Shown: piece after piece, positions 26,876-34,624 of the stretch
Layout: each line of letters begins with the position of its first letter
Position numbering within the stretch: the stretch's first letter is position 1
From: Ruminococcaceae bacterium UBA3220
Lineage (GTDB): Bacteria > Bacillota > Clostridia > Oscillospirales > Acutalibacteraceae
DNA: 64,000 nt
Assembly (NCBI GenBank): GCA_002363095.1
Contig: DEWC01000111.1
Coordinates: 1 to 64,000 of the forward strand
Direction of reading: 5' to 3'
The notes under the pieces: model-generated
Database searches by the model: none
What the model was told of the DNA's origin: nothing
Seen by the model: the letters and a program-made list of their open reading frames with translations, nothing else
Translations under genes and position numbers: made by a program

Positions 26876-27802
26876 TCAGTCAAAAAGCGGGGTCGAAAAA
26901 TATCTTTCGGCGGTGTCGGGTAGAACCGTAACCACGGTTTTGCCCTTGCCGAGTTTTTTCGCAAGTTTAATTGCGGCGGCAACATTTGTGCCGCTGCTTA
27001 TTCCGCACATAATGCCCTCTTTTGAAGCCAAATCTTTTGATGTGTTTATCGCTTCGTCGTCGGTTATAATGCAAATATCATTATAAATCTCTTGATTTAA
27101 TATTTCGGGAATGACCCCATCGCCTATACCCATTTGAATATGCGTACCAATTGAACCGCCCGAAAGTATCGCGGCGTTTTCGGGCTCAACCGACCAGATT
27201 ATCATATCGGGATTTTTTTCTTTAAGCGCTTCGCCGATACCGGTTATGGTACCGCCGGTACCTATCCCCGAACAAAAGCCGTGAATAGGCATGTTTAAAT
27301 CCTCAAGGATTTCTTTTGCCGTAACATTCCTTTGAATTTCGGGATTTGCCGGGTTTTCAAACTGTTGCGGAACAAAAACATTTTTATCCTCCGCCTTCAT
27401 TTTAAGGGCGGTCTCAACGCATTTTTCGATGCATTCACCAATGTTGCCGTTGTCGTGCACCAAAATCACTTCGGCGCCGTAGTGATTAACAAGTTTTCGC
27501 CTTTCTTCGCTTACCGAATCGGGCATAATTATCTTAACCTTTAAGCCCTTAACAGCGCCCACAAGCGCAAGACCGATACCCTGATTCCCGCTCGTAGGTT
27601 CTACAACTACCGTATCTTTATGAATCAGTCCTTTTTTTTCGGCATCAAGTATCATATTGTAAGCCGTTCTCGTCTTTATAGAACCTCCGACATTGAGTCC
27701 TTCAAACTTAACATAAATATCGGCACAGTCGCTGTCAACCATATGATTAAGTTTTATAAGCGGTGTGTTACCCATCGCCTCTAAAATGTTGTTGAAAACC
27801 AT
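26876..27802 (-). CDS. cysK: Cysteine synthase (O-acetylserine sulfhydrylase)
   Basis: A 308-residue PLP enzyme that makes cysteine from O-acetylserine and sulfide. The PLP lysine is Lys43 (NVGGSIKTRTAYNM), the substrate loop is PTSGNQGIGLAL, and the phosphate-binding loop is GIGTGGTITGIG. GAGGGA precedes the ATG and a consensus sigma-A promoter lies at 27847-27875. It is the first gene of a minus-strand unit with the peptidase and galactosidase genes, an unusual combination. Confidence 0.95.
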   Translation of the reverse strand: MVFNNILEAMGNTPLIKLNHMVDSDCADIYVKFEGLNVGGSIKTRTAYNMILDAEKKGLIHKDTVVVEPTSGNQGIGLALVGAVKGLKVKIIMPDSVSEERRKLVNHYGAEVILVHDNGNIGECIEKCVETALKMKAEDKNVFVPQQFENPANPEIQRNVTAKEILEDLNMPIHGFCSGIGTGGTITGIGEALKEKNPDMIIWSVEPENAAILSGGSIGTHIQMGIGDGVIPEILNQEIYNDICIITDDEAINTSKDLASKEGIMCGISSGTNVAAAIKLAKKLGKGKTVVTVLPDTAERYFSTPLFD

Positions 27803-27846
27803 TATTTGTCCCTCAAATACACAATTATATATACAGTATTATGATA

Positions 27847-27875
27847 ATTATATAAGGTTTGTTACAAATTGTCAA
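27847..27875 (-). promoter_or_regulatory. Consensus promoter of cysK
   Basis: Minus strand: TTGACA (27875-27870), 17 nt, TATAAT (27852-27847). Both hexamers are perfect. No CymR or S-box motif was identified. Confidence 0.85.
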
Positions 27876-27879
27876 CATA

Positions 27880-28255
27880 TCAGATGGCAGATGACAGACA
27901 TCAGACATCAGACGATAAAACATTATTGACCTTTTCCTTTAAAATCTGAAATCTGACATCCGGTTCGTAGGGGCAGATATTATCTGCCCGCCAAAATAGC
28001 AGAAGAATAAACGGGCGGATGATATCCGCCCCTACGATGTTAGACAATAGATGATAGATTCTAGACGATAGACCATTGTGTCGGCAAAGCCGACGGATTA
28101 TAAAACGGACAATCGGGGACGTTTGTCCCTACAACAAGGCAATAATGCTTTCGCGCGTAGCGATTTATAAATGCGCCGCAGGCACCAAAATTATTCATTA
28201 TTCATTCCTTCATTATTCATTTGAAAAGCGCCCCGGCGTTTGCGTTTTCTTTTCC
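27880..28255. repeat. Repeat-rich intergenic region between cysK and the epimerase gene
   Basis: About 370 bases without a credible gene. From left: short CAGAC/ATCAGA direct repeats (27887-27930); a 25-bp inverted repeat, arms 27966-27990 and 28012-28036, 22 of 25 matching, each arm itself nearly palindromic (GGGCAGATATTATCTGCCC type); a GTCGGC-AAA-GCCGAC hairpin near 28080-28094; a GGACAA...TTGTCC hairpin; copy A of the dispersed repeat (from 28140); and TTATTCA tandem units to about 28222. Confidence 0.75.
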
Positions 28256-28259
28256 CCGA

Positions 28260-28288
28260 TTGAAACTTCGGCTCGGATGTGGTAAAAT
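28260..28288 (+). promoter_or_regulatory. Promoter of the epimerase gene
   Basis: TTGAAA (28260-28265), 17 nt, TAAAAT (28283-28288) with the TGG extension before the -10. Confidence 0.7.
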
Positions 28289-28315
28289 TAATAATAAAAA
28301 TTCGCGGAGGATATT

Positions 28316-29119
28316 ATGGAAAAGTTTGATTTTGCCCTTTCGATAGGGGAGAAACGGTTTATCGGGGAAAAAGGCTTTGAGGAAATGAAAAAATCCGGGA
28401 TAAAGGGAATAGAACTTTCATTCGGTGATTATACCGATTTTGATTATAAAGCGGTAAAAGCCCTTTCCGATAATTGCGGGATTGAGATTTGGTCGCTTCA
28501 TTTGCCCTTTATGCCGTTTGAGGAAATCGATATTTCCTTTTCAAACAAGGCCAAGCGTGAAAGCACGGTAAAAATGCTTACCGGGATAATGGAAAGGGCG
28601 TTTGATATCGGTATTGACAGATTTGTTATCCACGCAAGCGGTGAGCCGGTGCTTCCTGATGTAAGGAGCGAGCGGCTTAAATGCAGTATGGACTCGCTTT
28701 TTGTTCTTTCGGAGTTCGCGAAAAAGGCAAATTCCGCCGTCGCCGTTGAAAATCTGCCGAGAACCTGCCTTGGCAATTGCTCGGATGAAATAAATCTTTT
28801 GACCGGTGTAAACGATAACCTGACGGTTTGCTTTGATACCAATCACCTTTTTAAGCAGACCCATACCGAATTTGTCGGCAGTTTGAAAAAGAAAATCGGG
28901 ACCGTGCATATTTCCGATTATGATTTTGAAAAAGAACGGCACTGGCTGCCGAAGGTCGGAAAGGTCGACTGGCAGGAGATTGTCGGGCTGTTAAACGGCG
29001 CAGGTTATGTAGGACCGTGGCTGTATGAGGTTTCTTTCCTTCAAAAAACAGCGGATGCAGAAAAACATCTTGTCTTTTCCGATTTTGCCGAAAACTACCG
29101 CGAATTAAAGCTAAAATAA
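28316..29119 (+). CDS. Sugar phosphate isomerase/epimerase-like TIM-barrel protein
   Basis: A 267-residue member of the xylose-isomerase-like (AP endonuclease 2) superfamily. Candidate metal ligands and active-site residues are in WSLHLPF, FVIHASG, VAVENLPR, VCFDTNHLF, TVHISDYD and LYEVSFL. Such enzymes epimerise or isomerise sugars such as keto-sugars and inosose. GCGGAGGA precedes the ATG. It stands alone, closed by a shared terminator; no substrate can be assigned. Confidence 0.85.
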   Translation: MEKFDFALSIGEKRFIGEKGFEEMKKSGIKGIELSFGDYTDFDYKAVKALSDNCGIEIWSLHLPFMPFEEIDISFSNKAKRESTVKMLTGIMERAFDIGIDRFVIHASGEPVLPDVRSERLKCSMDSLFVLSEFAKKANSAVAVENLPRTCLGNCSDEINLLTGVNDNLTVCFDTNHLFKQTHTEFVGSLKKKIGTVHISDYDFEKERHWLPKVGKVDWQEIVGLLNGAGYVGPWLYEVSFLQKTADAEKHLVFSDFAENYRELKLK

Positions 29120-29155
29120 AAATTTCTCCGGGAAGTGATTTCCCGGAGATTTTCT
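29118..29155. terminator. Bidirectional terminator between the epimerase gene and spoIVA
   Basis: TCTCCGGGAA (29125-29134), loop GTGAT, TTCCCGGAGA (29140-29149), flanked by AAAAT and TTTTC. It serves both converging genes. Confidence 0.9.
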
Positions 29156-29156
29156 T

Positions 29157-30635
29157 TTACAGAATTATGCAAACAAGCCCGTTACAGCCGTCGTTAATTA
29201 CCCGTTCTATTGTTTCCTTTATTCGCATTCGCGCGTCGTCGGGCATTCTTGAAAGTTTAGAATGAAGTCCCTCGTTTACGAGCTCGTGGAGCGATTTGCC
29301 GAAAATGTTCGAGTCCCAAATCTTTTCGGGATTTTCCTCAAATTCCGATAAAAGATACATAACAAGGTCCTCGGACTGTTTTTCACTTCCGACGATAGGG
29401 CTTACCTCGGTTGTTATATCCGCCTTCATAAGGTGGATTGACGGAGCCGCCGCGCGAAGGCGTACGCCGTATCTTCCGCCCTGCTTTACGATTTCCGGCT
29501 CTTGGAGTGAAAGCTCGCTTATATCGGGCATAACGATACCGTAGCCGGTTGCCTCAACCTCATCGAGAGCGTTTTTGATTTTTTCGTAGCGTTTCTTTAC
29601 TTCGGTGAGTTCTTTAATGCTTTGCATAAGTTCCTGCTCATTTGAAATATCAATGCCGGCGGTTTCTTTAAGCACATCATAGAACAGTTCCTTTTTTACC
29701 GTTATCGTAACATTTGCTTTTCCGCATCCGAGGTCGATGTTATCAACGCTTGTTTTTTCAATAATATCTCCGTCTGCCGCGGCGTTGCCGAAAACCTCAA
29801 CATCTGTTATCCTCGCAATTCCGTTTGCCGAAGCCCTTACAACCTCGTTTATTCCGTTTCGGATATTATGGTCAAACGGCAGGGCGTTTATCCATTTCGG
29901 GAAGGCGATATCTATTTCCTTAACAGGAAATTCAAAAAGAATTTTTGAAAGAATGTTCTTTATATCATCGGTCGTTATTTGCGGACAGCTGACGGCGATA
30001 ACCGGCACCGAATACTTTTCTTCAAGTTCTTTTGCGAGCGAAACGGCGCTCTCGCTTTCGGGGGCAAGGCAGTTAAGCAGAATAACAAAAGGTTTATTTG
30101 TTGCCTTTATATCCTCTATTATTCTTTGCTCCGGCTCCTCGTAATCCTCACGGGGAATATCGCTTATCGAGCCGTCGGTTGTTACTACAAGACCTATTGT
30201 TGAATGCTCACTTATAACCTTTTTTGTGCCTATTTCCGCCGCCATATCGAACGGCACCGGCTCTTCAAACCACGGAGTTCTGACCATTCTCGGCTGTTCG
30301 TTTTCGATATAACCGAGCGCGCTCGGAACGATGTATCCGACGCAGTCTACAAGCCGAACATTCATAGAGGCGTTGTCTTCGATGTTTACGGCAACACCTT
30401 TTTCGGGTACAAACTTAGGCTCGGTAGTCATAATCGTCCGCCCGGCAGAGGACTGGGGCAGCTCGTCGTTTGCCCGCTCTTTACTGTATTCTTCGCTTAT
30501 ATTAGGCAAGACCATAGTCTCCATAAAACGCTTTATGAATGTTGATTTTCCCGTCCTGACGGGGCCTACAACACCTATGTATATATCTCCGCCGGTTCTT
30601 TGTGCTATGTCCTTATAAATGTTTTGACTATACAT
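29157..30635 (-). CDS. spoIVA: Stage IV sporulation protein A (spore coat morphogenetic ATPase)
   Basis: A 492-residue SpoIVA, the ATP-driven polymer that forms the coat basement layer on the forespore outer membrane in the mother cell. MYSQNIYKDIAQRTGGDIYIGVVGPVRTGKST holds Walker A (about 24-32); VRLVDCVGY is the Walker B/Sensor region; the conserved C-terminal anchor ends GCNGLVCIIL. In Bacillus it is sigma-E dependent. Its ribosome site GAGGGAG is built into a hairpin at 30646-30678, described separately. It follows the fkbM gene on the same strand. Confidence 0.97.
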   Translation of the reverse strand: MYSQNIYKDIAQRTGGDIYIGVVGPVRTGKSTFIKRFMETMVLPNISEEYSKERANDELPQSSAGRTIMTTEPKFVPEKGVAVNIEDNASMNVRLVDCVGYIVPSALGYIENEQPRMVRTPWFEEPVPFDMAAEIGTKKVISEHSTIGLVVTTDGSISDIPREDYEEPEQRIIEDIKATNKPFVILLNCLAPESESAVSLAKELEEKYSVPVIAVSCPQITTDDIKNILSKILFEFPVKEIDIAFPKWINALPFDHNIRNGINEVVRASANGIARITDVEVFGNAAADGDIIEKTSVDNIDLGCGKANVTITVKKELFYDVLKETAGIDISNEQELMQSIKELTEVKKRYEKIKNALDEVEATGYGIVMPDISELSLQEPEIVKQGGRYGVRLRAAAPSIHLMKADITTEVSPIVGSEKQSEDLVMYLLSEFEENPEKIWDSNIFGKSLHELVNEGLHSKLSRMPDDARMRIKETIERVINDGCNGLVCIIL

Positions 30636-30645
30636 AAAAAAGCTC

Positions 30646-30678
30646 CCTCATATTCATTTGCTAATAAATGATATGAGG
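30646..30678 (-). promoter_or_regulatory. Hairpin that contains the spoIVA ribosome binding site
   Basis: Minus strand: CCTCATAT (30678-30671) plus CATTT (30670-30666) pairs with AAATG (30659-30655) and ATATGAGG (30653-30646), with one bulged A. The 3' arm runs into GAGGGAG (30649-30643), then CTTTTTT and the ATG (30635-30633). The same structure is a plausible terminator for read-through from the fkbM gene. Confidence 0.7.
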
Positions 30679-30696
30679 AAGTCTTTTCTTTTATTC
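30668..30696 (-). promoter_or_regulatory. Candidate sigma-E promoter of spoIVA
   Basis: Minus strand: GAATAAA (30696-30690), 14 nt, CATATCAT (30675-30668), compared with the sigma-E pattern KMATATT-N14-CATACAAT. It begins immediately after the fkbM stop codon. The -10 lies in the 5' arm of the hairpin, and the predicted start (about 30662) in the loop. One or two mismatches per box, so moderate confidence. Confidence 0.5.
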
Positions 30697-31752
30697 CTAA
30701 ACAAACAAATAAACCGTATCCCAAGCGGGAACAGAGGGGAAATGCCGCATATAAATCTTATAATCGCTTCGCAACTTCATAACCGCTTCGGGAATTTTAA
30801 ATAGGTCGTCGCTTCTGTGGTAGCAGGATATCATCATTTTAGGTTTGTTCGTTTTGATGATGTTCCCGGCGCCCTCCAAAAAATCACATTCGGCGCCCTC
30901 AATATCTGCTTTTATGTAGGTTACCCGGTTGTCTTTTATAATATCGTCTGCCGTAAGATATGCGACCGCCATATTTCCACGGGAATTATTAGAGCCGCGC
31001 GAGCCGTTCATACTGAAAGTTCCCACACGGCTTTCGTTTGAAACGCAGGCGTTAATACATTCGATGTTCCTAATATCCTTTGTTGTCTCTTTGAGTTTAA
31101 GAAAGGTTTTGTTATCCGGCTCAACAGCGTAAATCTTCTTATAGGCGGGGGCATATTTCAAAAACTCCAAAACCGTGTCGCCCCTATACGCTCCGAGGTC
31201 GAGATAAACCTCGTTTTCTCCCAATTTGAGAATATCGGTAAATGCGTTTTCAAGGCTTGTTTCACAGTCGAAAAGGTAGTCCGTATCACCTGAGATTTTG
31301 AAGTTTACGATATTTTTAAAGGTCTTTTTTGAGGTTTCGTCGGCAAGCATATCATAAACCGCTTCGTGCCTTTTATAGGTCGATTTAAAGAAGGCGCGGT
31401 CAAAAAGAATATCTCCGTAAACGGGAACATCGGGAGCGAAAAGAATATGCTTCTGTTTTATTTTTTTTACATTCCCGATAACCTCGGGTCTTGATGAGCC
31501 GAAGCACATAAGAACCGTAAGTTTTCCGTATTTTTCTTCGAGCGCGCCAAGGGTAAGAACCGGAAATCCGTGAAATGTTTTGCCCTTTCTTTCAAAAGAA
31601 TCGGACGAAAAAACGCCGACAAAAGATATTCCCTTATCCGCCAAAACTTTTATTATTTTATCGGCGCCGTTGCCGATACCGTAAAGCACGACGGGCAGGC
31701 GTGAGGCTTTAAGATTTTCCCATAAATCAGGGTTTTTCAGCAAGTTTTCCAT
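30697..31752 (-). CDS. FkbM family methyltransferase
   Basis: A 351-residue protein. An N-terminal Rossmann-like part (LPVVLYGIGNGADKIIKVLADKGI, about 20-130) resembles the nucleotide-binding half of polysaccharide-modifying enzymes; the C-terminal half is an S-adenosylmethionine methyltransferase with VYLDLGAYRGDTVLEF and YIKADIEGAECDFLEGA. The start is set at ATG 31752 by AAAGGA just upstream (31762-31757), overlapping the PAP2 gene end by 26 bases; an ATG at 31788 lacks such a site. A role in cell-surface glycan methylation is usual, not proved. Confidence 0.85.
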   Translation of the reverse strand: MENLLKNPDLWENLKASRLPVVLYGIGNGADKIIKVLADKGISFVGVFSSDSFERKGKTFHGFPVLTLGALEEKYGKLTVLMCFGSSRPEVIGNVKKIKQKHILFAPDVPVYGDILFDRAFFKSTYKRHEAVYDMLADETSKKTFKNIVNFKISGDTDYLFDCETSLENAFTDILKLGENEVYLDLGAYRGDTVLEFLKYAPAYKKIYAVEPDNKTFLKLKETTKDIRNIECINACVSNESRVGTFSMNGSRGSNNSRGNMAVAYLTADDIIKDNRVTYIKADIEGAECDFLEGAGNIIKTNKPKMMISCYHRSDDLFKIPEAVMKLRSDYKIYMRHFPSVPAWDTVYLFV

Positions 31753-32401
31753 CTTTTTCCTTTGAAGCGCCGGCATAGAAGAATACAAGCGCCGCCGAAA
31801 TTAAGAGGCTTGCGATTATATCGGTAAGCCAGTGATATCCGCTTAAAAGTCTGCCGGTAATTCCGAGGGCGGTGAAGCAGGAAGCAACAGCCCAAACGGT
31901 TATTTGAAGTGCCTTTTTGCCTTTAAGAAGTCTTGAAACGGTTATCGCCGCGGTGATGATTATGGTGGTAATAAGAAGAGTGTGTGAGGAGGGGAAGGAA
32001 GCCTCGGCTCTTGTGTCGCCCTCAAGAATTATCGGGCGATAGTTTATGATGACCTTTTCGAAAACAACATAAATTCCGCCCAAAATCACATAAAGAAAGC
32101 CGAGGGCGTATATGTAGCGGTCTACCTTGCGAAAACTTCTGCGCTTTAAAAGGACAATACCGCCGTAAAACATAAACAAAAGCCCGAAAACGATGGAGGC
32201 AATCCCCATTTTATTTGTGAGTTCATACCAGAAATCACTTGTTCCAGTCAGTTTGTGAAAGGCGGCGTTTACCGTTAAAAGCCCCATTTTTTCGCCCGTC
32301 TTTTCCCATACGCCGACATCAACCGTTTTTACAAGAACGGCAAATATAACAGACAGTACGGCAAAAACAGAACCGCAAATATAATAACTTTTTTTAGGCA
32401 T
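31727..32401 (-). CDS. PAP2-family membrane phosphatase
   Basis: A 224-residue integral membrane protein with six predicted helices and the three phosphatidate-phosphatase motifs: KVIINYRP (KxxxxxxRP-like), FPSSH, and GRLLSGYHWLTD. Relatives dephosphorylate undecaprenyl pyrophosphate or lipid phosphates on the outer face. The ATG at 32401 follows CGGAGTG; an upstream in-frame ATG at 32461 lies in the promoter region. It is the first gene of the PAP2-fkbM unit before spoIVA. Confidence 0.9.
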   Translation of the reverse strand: MPKKSYYICGSVFAVLSVIFAVLVKTVDVGVWEKTGEKMGLLTVNAAFHKLTGTSDFWYELTNKMGIASIVFGLLFMFYGGIVLLKRRSFRKVDRYIYALGFLYVILGGIYVVFEKVIINYRPIILEGDTRAEASFPSSHTLLITTIIITAAITVSRLLKGKKALQITVWAVASCFTALGITGRLLSGYHWLTDIIASLLISAALVFFYAGASKEKDGKLAEKP

Positions 32402-32489
32402 ATTATCACTCCGAAAAATTGTTACGATTATTAATATATCACATACACGGTCAAATTTCAAGTTTTGCGGAAAACGACCGTAAAAAATG

Positions 32490-32518
32490 TTGTAAATATA
32501 AATTTAAAGTGATATAAT
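32490..32518 (+). promoter_or_regulatory. Promoter of the Dabb gene
   Basis: TTGTAA (32490-32495), 17 nt, TATAAT (32513-32518), 28 nt before the start codon. Confidence 0.75.
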
Positions 32519-32545
32519 TGTATAGTTATTGGGAAGGTGTAAAAA

Positions 32546-32848
32546 ATGGTTAAACATATAATTCTTTGGAAACTGCGTGATGATTTATCCGAAAGCGAGA
32601 AGAGCGAGGTAAGGCAGAACGCAAAATCGGGGCTTGAATCGCTTGAAGGCAAAATCGAGGGGCTTTTAAGAATAAAGGTTAATATAAATCCGCTTGAAAC
32701 CTCAAACTGCGATATGATGCTCGATAGCGAATTCGAGTCGTTTGAGGCGCTTAAAGGTTATGCGAAAAACCCCGAGCATAACAAAATCGCGGATAAATAT
32801 GTCCGCCCGTTTACGGCAGCGCGCAGCTGCATAGATTATAAGGCGTAA
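32546..32848 (+). CDS. Dabb (stress-responsive A/B barrel) domain protein
   Basis: A 100-residue single-domain protein: MVKHIILWKLRDDLSESEK at the start and EALKGYAKNPEHNKIADKYVRP in the middle are the Dabb signature. The family forms dimeric ferredoxin-like barrels; bacterial functions are mostly unknown. GGAAGGTG precedes the ATG. The ABC exporter genes follow 36 nt later and may be cotranscribed. Confidence 0.92.
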   Translation: MVKHIILWKLRDDLSESEKSEVRQNAKSGLESLEGKIEGLLRIKVNINPLETSNCDMMLDSEFESFEALKGYAKNPEHNKIADKYVRPFTAARSCIDYKA

Positions 32849-32884
32849 AAAACGAATTTTTTATAAACTGTTTCGGAGGAAACT

Positions 32885-34624
32885 ATGTTAAAGAAACTTG
32901 CAAGGAGTATAAGAGAATACAAACTTCCGGTATTGCTGACCCTCTTTTTTATTGCGGCGGAGGCTGCTATTGAGAGTCTTATCCCTTCTATTACCGCAAA
33001 GCTTGTAAATAATATAAAAGACGGTGTAAGCGTTGCTTATATTCTGAAAACCGGCGGAATTTTAGTCCTTTTGGCTATCCTTTCGCTTTCCTGCGGCGGT
33101 ATCGCCGGATACACCTGTGCAAAGGCGTCCGCCGGATTTTCAAAGAATTTAAGAAAAGATATGTTCAGGAACATTCAAAGATATTCTTTCGGAAATATCG
33201 ATAAGTTTTCATCGTCCTCGCTTGTAACGAGAATGACGACCGATGTCAACAATGTTCAGATGGCGTTTATGATGATAATCCGTATTGCTCTTCGTGCTCC
33301 GCTAATGCTTATTTTTTCAATCTTTATGGCGTTTTATATCGGCGGAAAACTTGCGCTCGGCTTTGTCTTTATAATCCCTGTTTTGGCGGGCGGACTTTTG
33401 CTTATTGCGAAATTCGCCATGCCTGCGTTCAGGCGCGTGTTCAAGAAATACGACCGTTTAAACGAGTCGGTCGAGGAAAATGTAAGAGGAATGCGTGTTG
33501 TAAAGGGCTTTTCGAGAGAGGATTACGAAAAACAAAAATTTGCCGCCGCCTCGGACGATATCCGCGCCGATTTCACAAAGGCTGAAAAAATCGTCTCGCT
33601 TAACGGCCCTTTAATGCAGATATGCATATATTTCAATATGGTTTTTGTTTTAACGCTCGGCTCCTACGCCATTCTCGGAGGCAAAAGCAGTATTGATGTC
33701 GGCGAAATATCGGCAATGCTTACCTACGGTTTTCAGGTACTTATGCAGCTTATGATGATTTCGATGATTTATGTTATGCTTACCATGTCGGCAGAATCGG
33801 CAAAGCGAATCGTCGAGGTTCTTGACGAACAGCCGAATATCCATAATCCCGAAAACCCGGTTTATGAGGTTAAGGACGGCTCGGTAGGTTTCAGCGGTGT
33901 CAACTTCAAGTATTCCGAGCACGGTAAAAAATTCGTTATATCGGATATAAACCTGAAAATCGAGTCCGGTATGACGGTGGGCATAATCGGAGGTACCGGT
34001 TCGAGTAAGTCAACCCTTGTTCAACTTATTCCGCGTCTTTATGATGTAAATGAAGGAACGGTAACCGTGGGCGGTATTGATGTCAGAGATTACGACCTCA
34101 ATACGCTCAGAAACGCCGTAGGAATGGTGCTTCAAAAGAATATTATCTTTTCGGGAACGATAAAGGAAAATCTCCGCTGGGGTAATGAAAACGCCACCGA
34201 TGAGGAGATTGCCGCCGCATGCCGTCTTGCTAAGGCGGACGAATTCATTGAAACCTTCCCCGAAAAGTACGATACAGTAATAGAGCAGGGCGGAAGCAAT
34301 GTTTCAGGCGGACAAAAGCAACGCCTTTGTATCGCCCGTGCCCTCCTTAAAAAACCGAAAATCCTTATTCTTGACGACTCCACAAGCGCGGTTGATACGA
34401 GAACCGACGCAGGTATTCGCGAGGGCTTTAAGAATTATATTCCCGAGACTACAAAAATCATAATCGCTCAAAGAATTTCCTCGGTTATGGACGCCGATTT
34501 GATTTTGGTGCTCGATGACGGTAAAATCACCGGTAAAGGCACCCATGAAGAGCTGCTTAAAACGAGCGCGATTTATAAAGAAGTATATGAGCAACAGATA
34601 AGCGGAGGTGGTTTGAATGAGTAA
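32885..34624 (+). CDS. Heterodimeric ABC exporter, subunit with degenerate ATPase site
   Basis: A 579-residue half-transporter: six transmembrane helices (about 1-320) and a nucleotide-binding domain. Walker A is GGTGSSKST, the signature is VSGGQKQR, but Walker B reads ILILDDSTSAVD with Asp in place of the catalytic Glu, and the H-loop reads IIAQRISSV with Gln for His. These substitutions mark the non-hydrolytic partner of heterodimeric exporters of the BmrCD/TM287-288 type. CGGAGGA precedes the ATG. It overlaps the next gene by 8 bases. Confidence 0.95.
   Translation: MLKKLARSIREYKLPVLLTLFFIAAEAAIESLIPSITAKLVNNIKDGVSVAYILKTGGILVLLAILSLSCGGIAGYTCAKASAGFSKNLRKDMFRNIQRYSFGNIDKFSSSSLVTRMTTDVNNVQMAFMMIIRIALRAPLMLIFSIFMAFYIGGKLALGFVFIIPVLAGGLLLIAKFAMPAFRRVFKKYDRLNESVEENVRGMRVVKGFSREDYEKQKFAAASDDIRADFTKAEKIVSLNGPLMQICIYFNMVFVLTLGSYAILGGKSSIDVGEISAMLTYGFQVLMQLMMISMIYVMLTMSAESAKRIVEVLDEQPNIHNPENPVYEVKDGSVGFSGVNFKYSEHGKKFVISDINLKIESGMTVGIIGGTGSSKSTLVQLIPRLYDVNEGTVTVGGIDVRDYDLNTLRNAVGMVLQKNIIFSGTIKENLRWGNENATDEEIAAACRLAKADEFIETFPEKYDTVIEQGGSNVSGGQKQRLCIARALLKKPKILILDDSTSAVDTRTDAGIREGFKNYIPETTKIIIAQRISSVMDADLILVLDDGKITGKGTHEELLKTSAIYKEVYEQQISGGGLNE

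Noticed and set aside
28180..28222. CRISPR-like array from the heptamer repeats
   Set aside because: Units are 7 bp without spacers and there are no cas genes in the window.
28076..28285. Small plus-strand open frame in the repeat region
   Set aside because: It runs across the repeat core, hairpins and heptamers, has no ribosome site and a chance composition.
32402..32461. Longer PAP2 protein from the ATG at 32461
   Set aside because: The extra residues come from the promoter region and CGGAGTG directly precedes the ATG at 32401.
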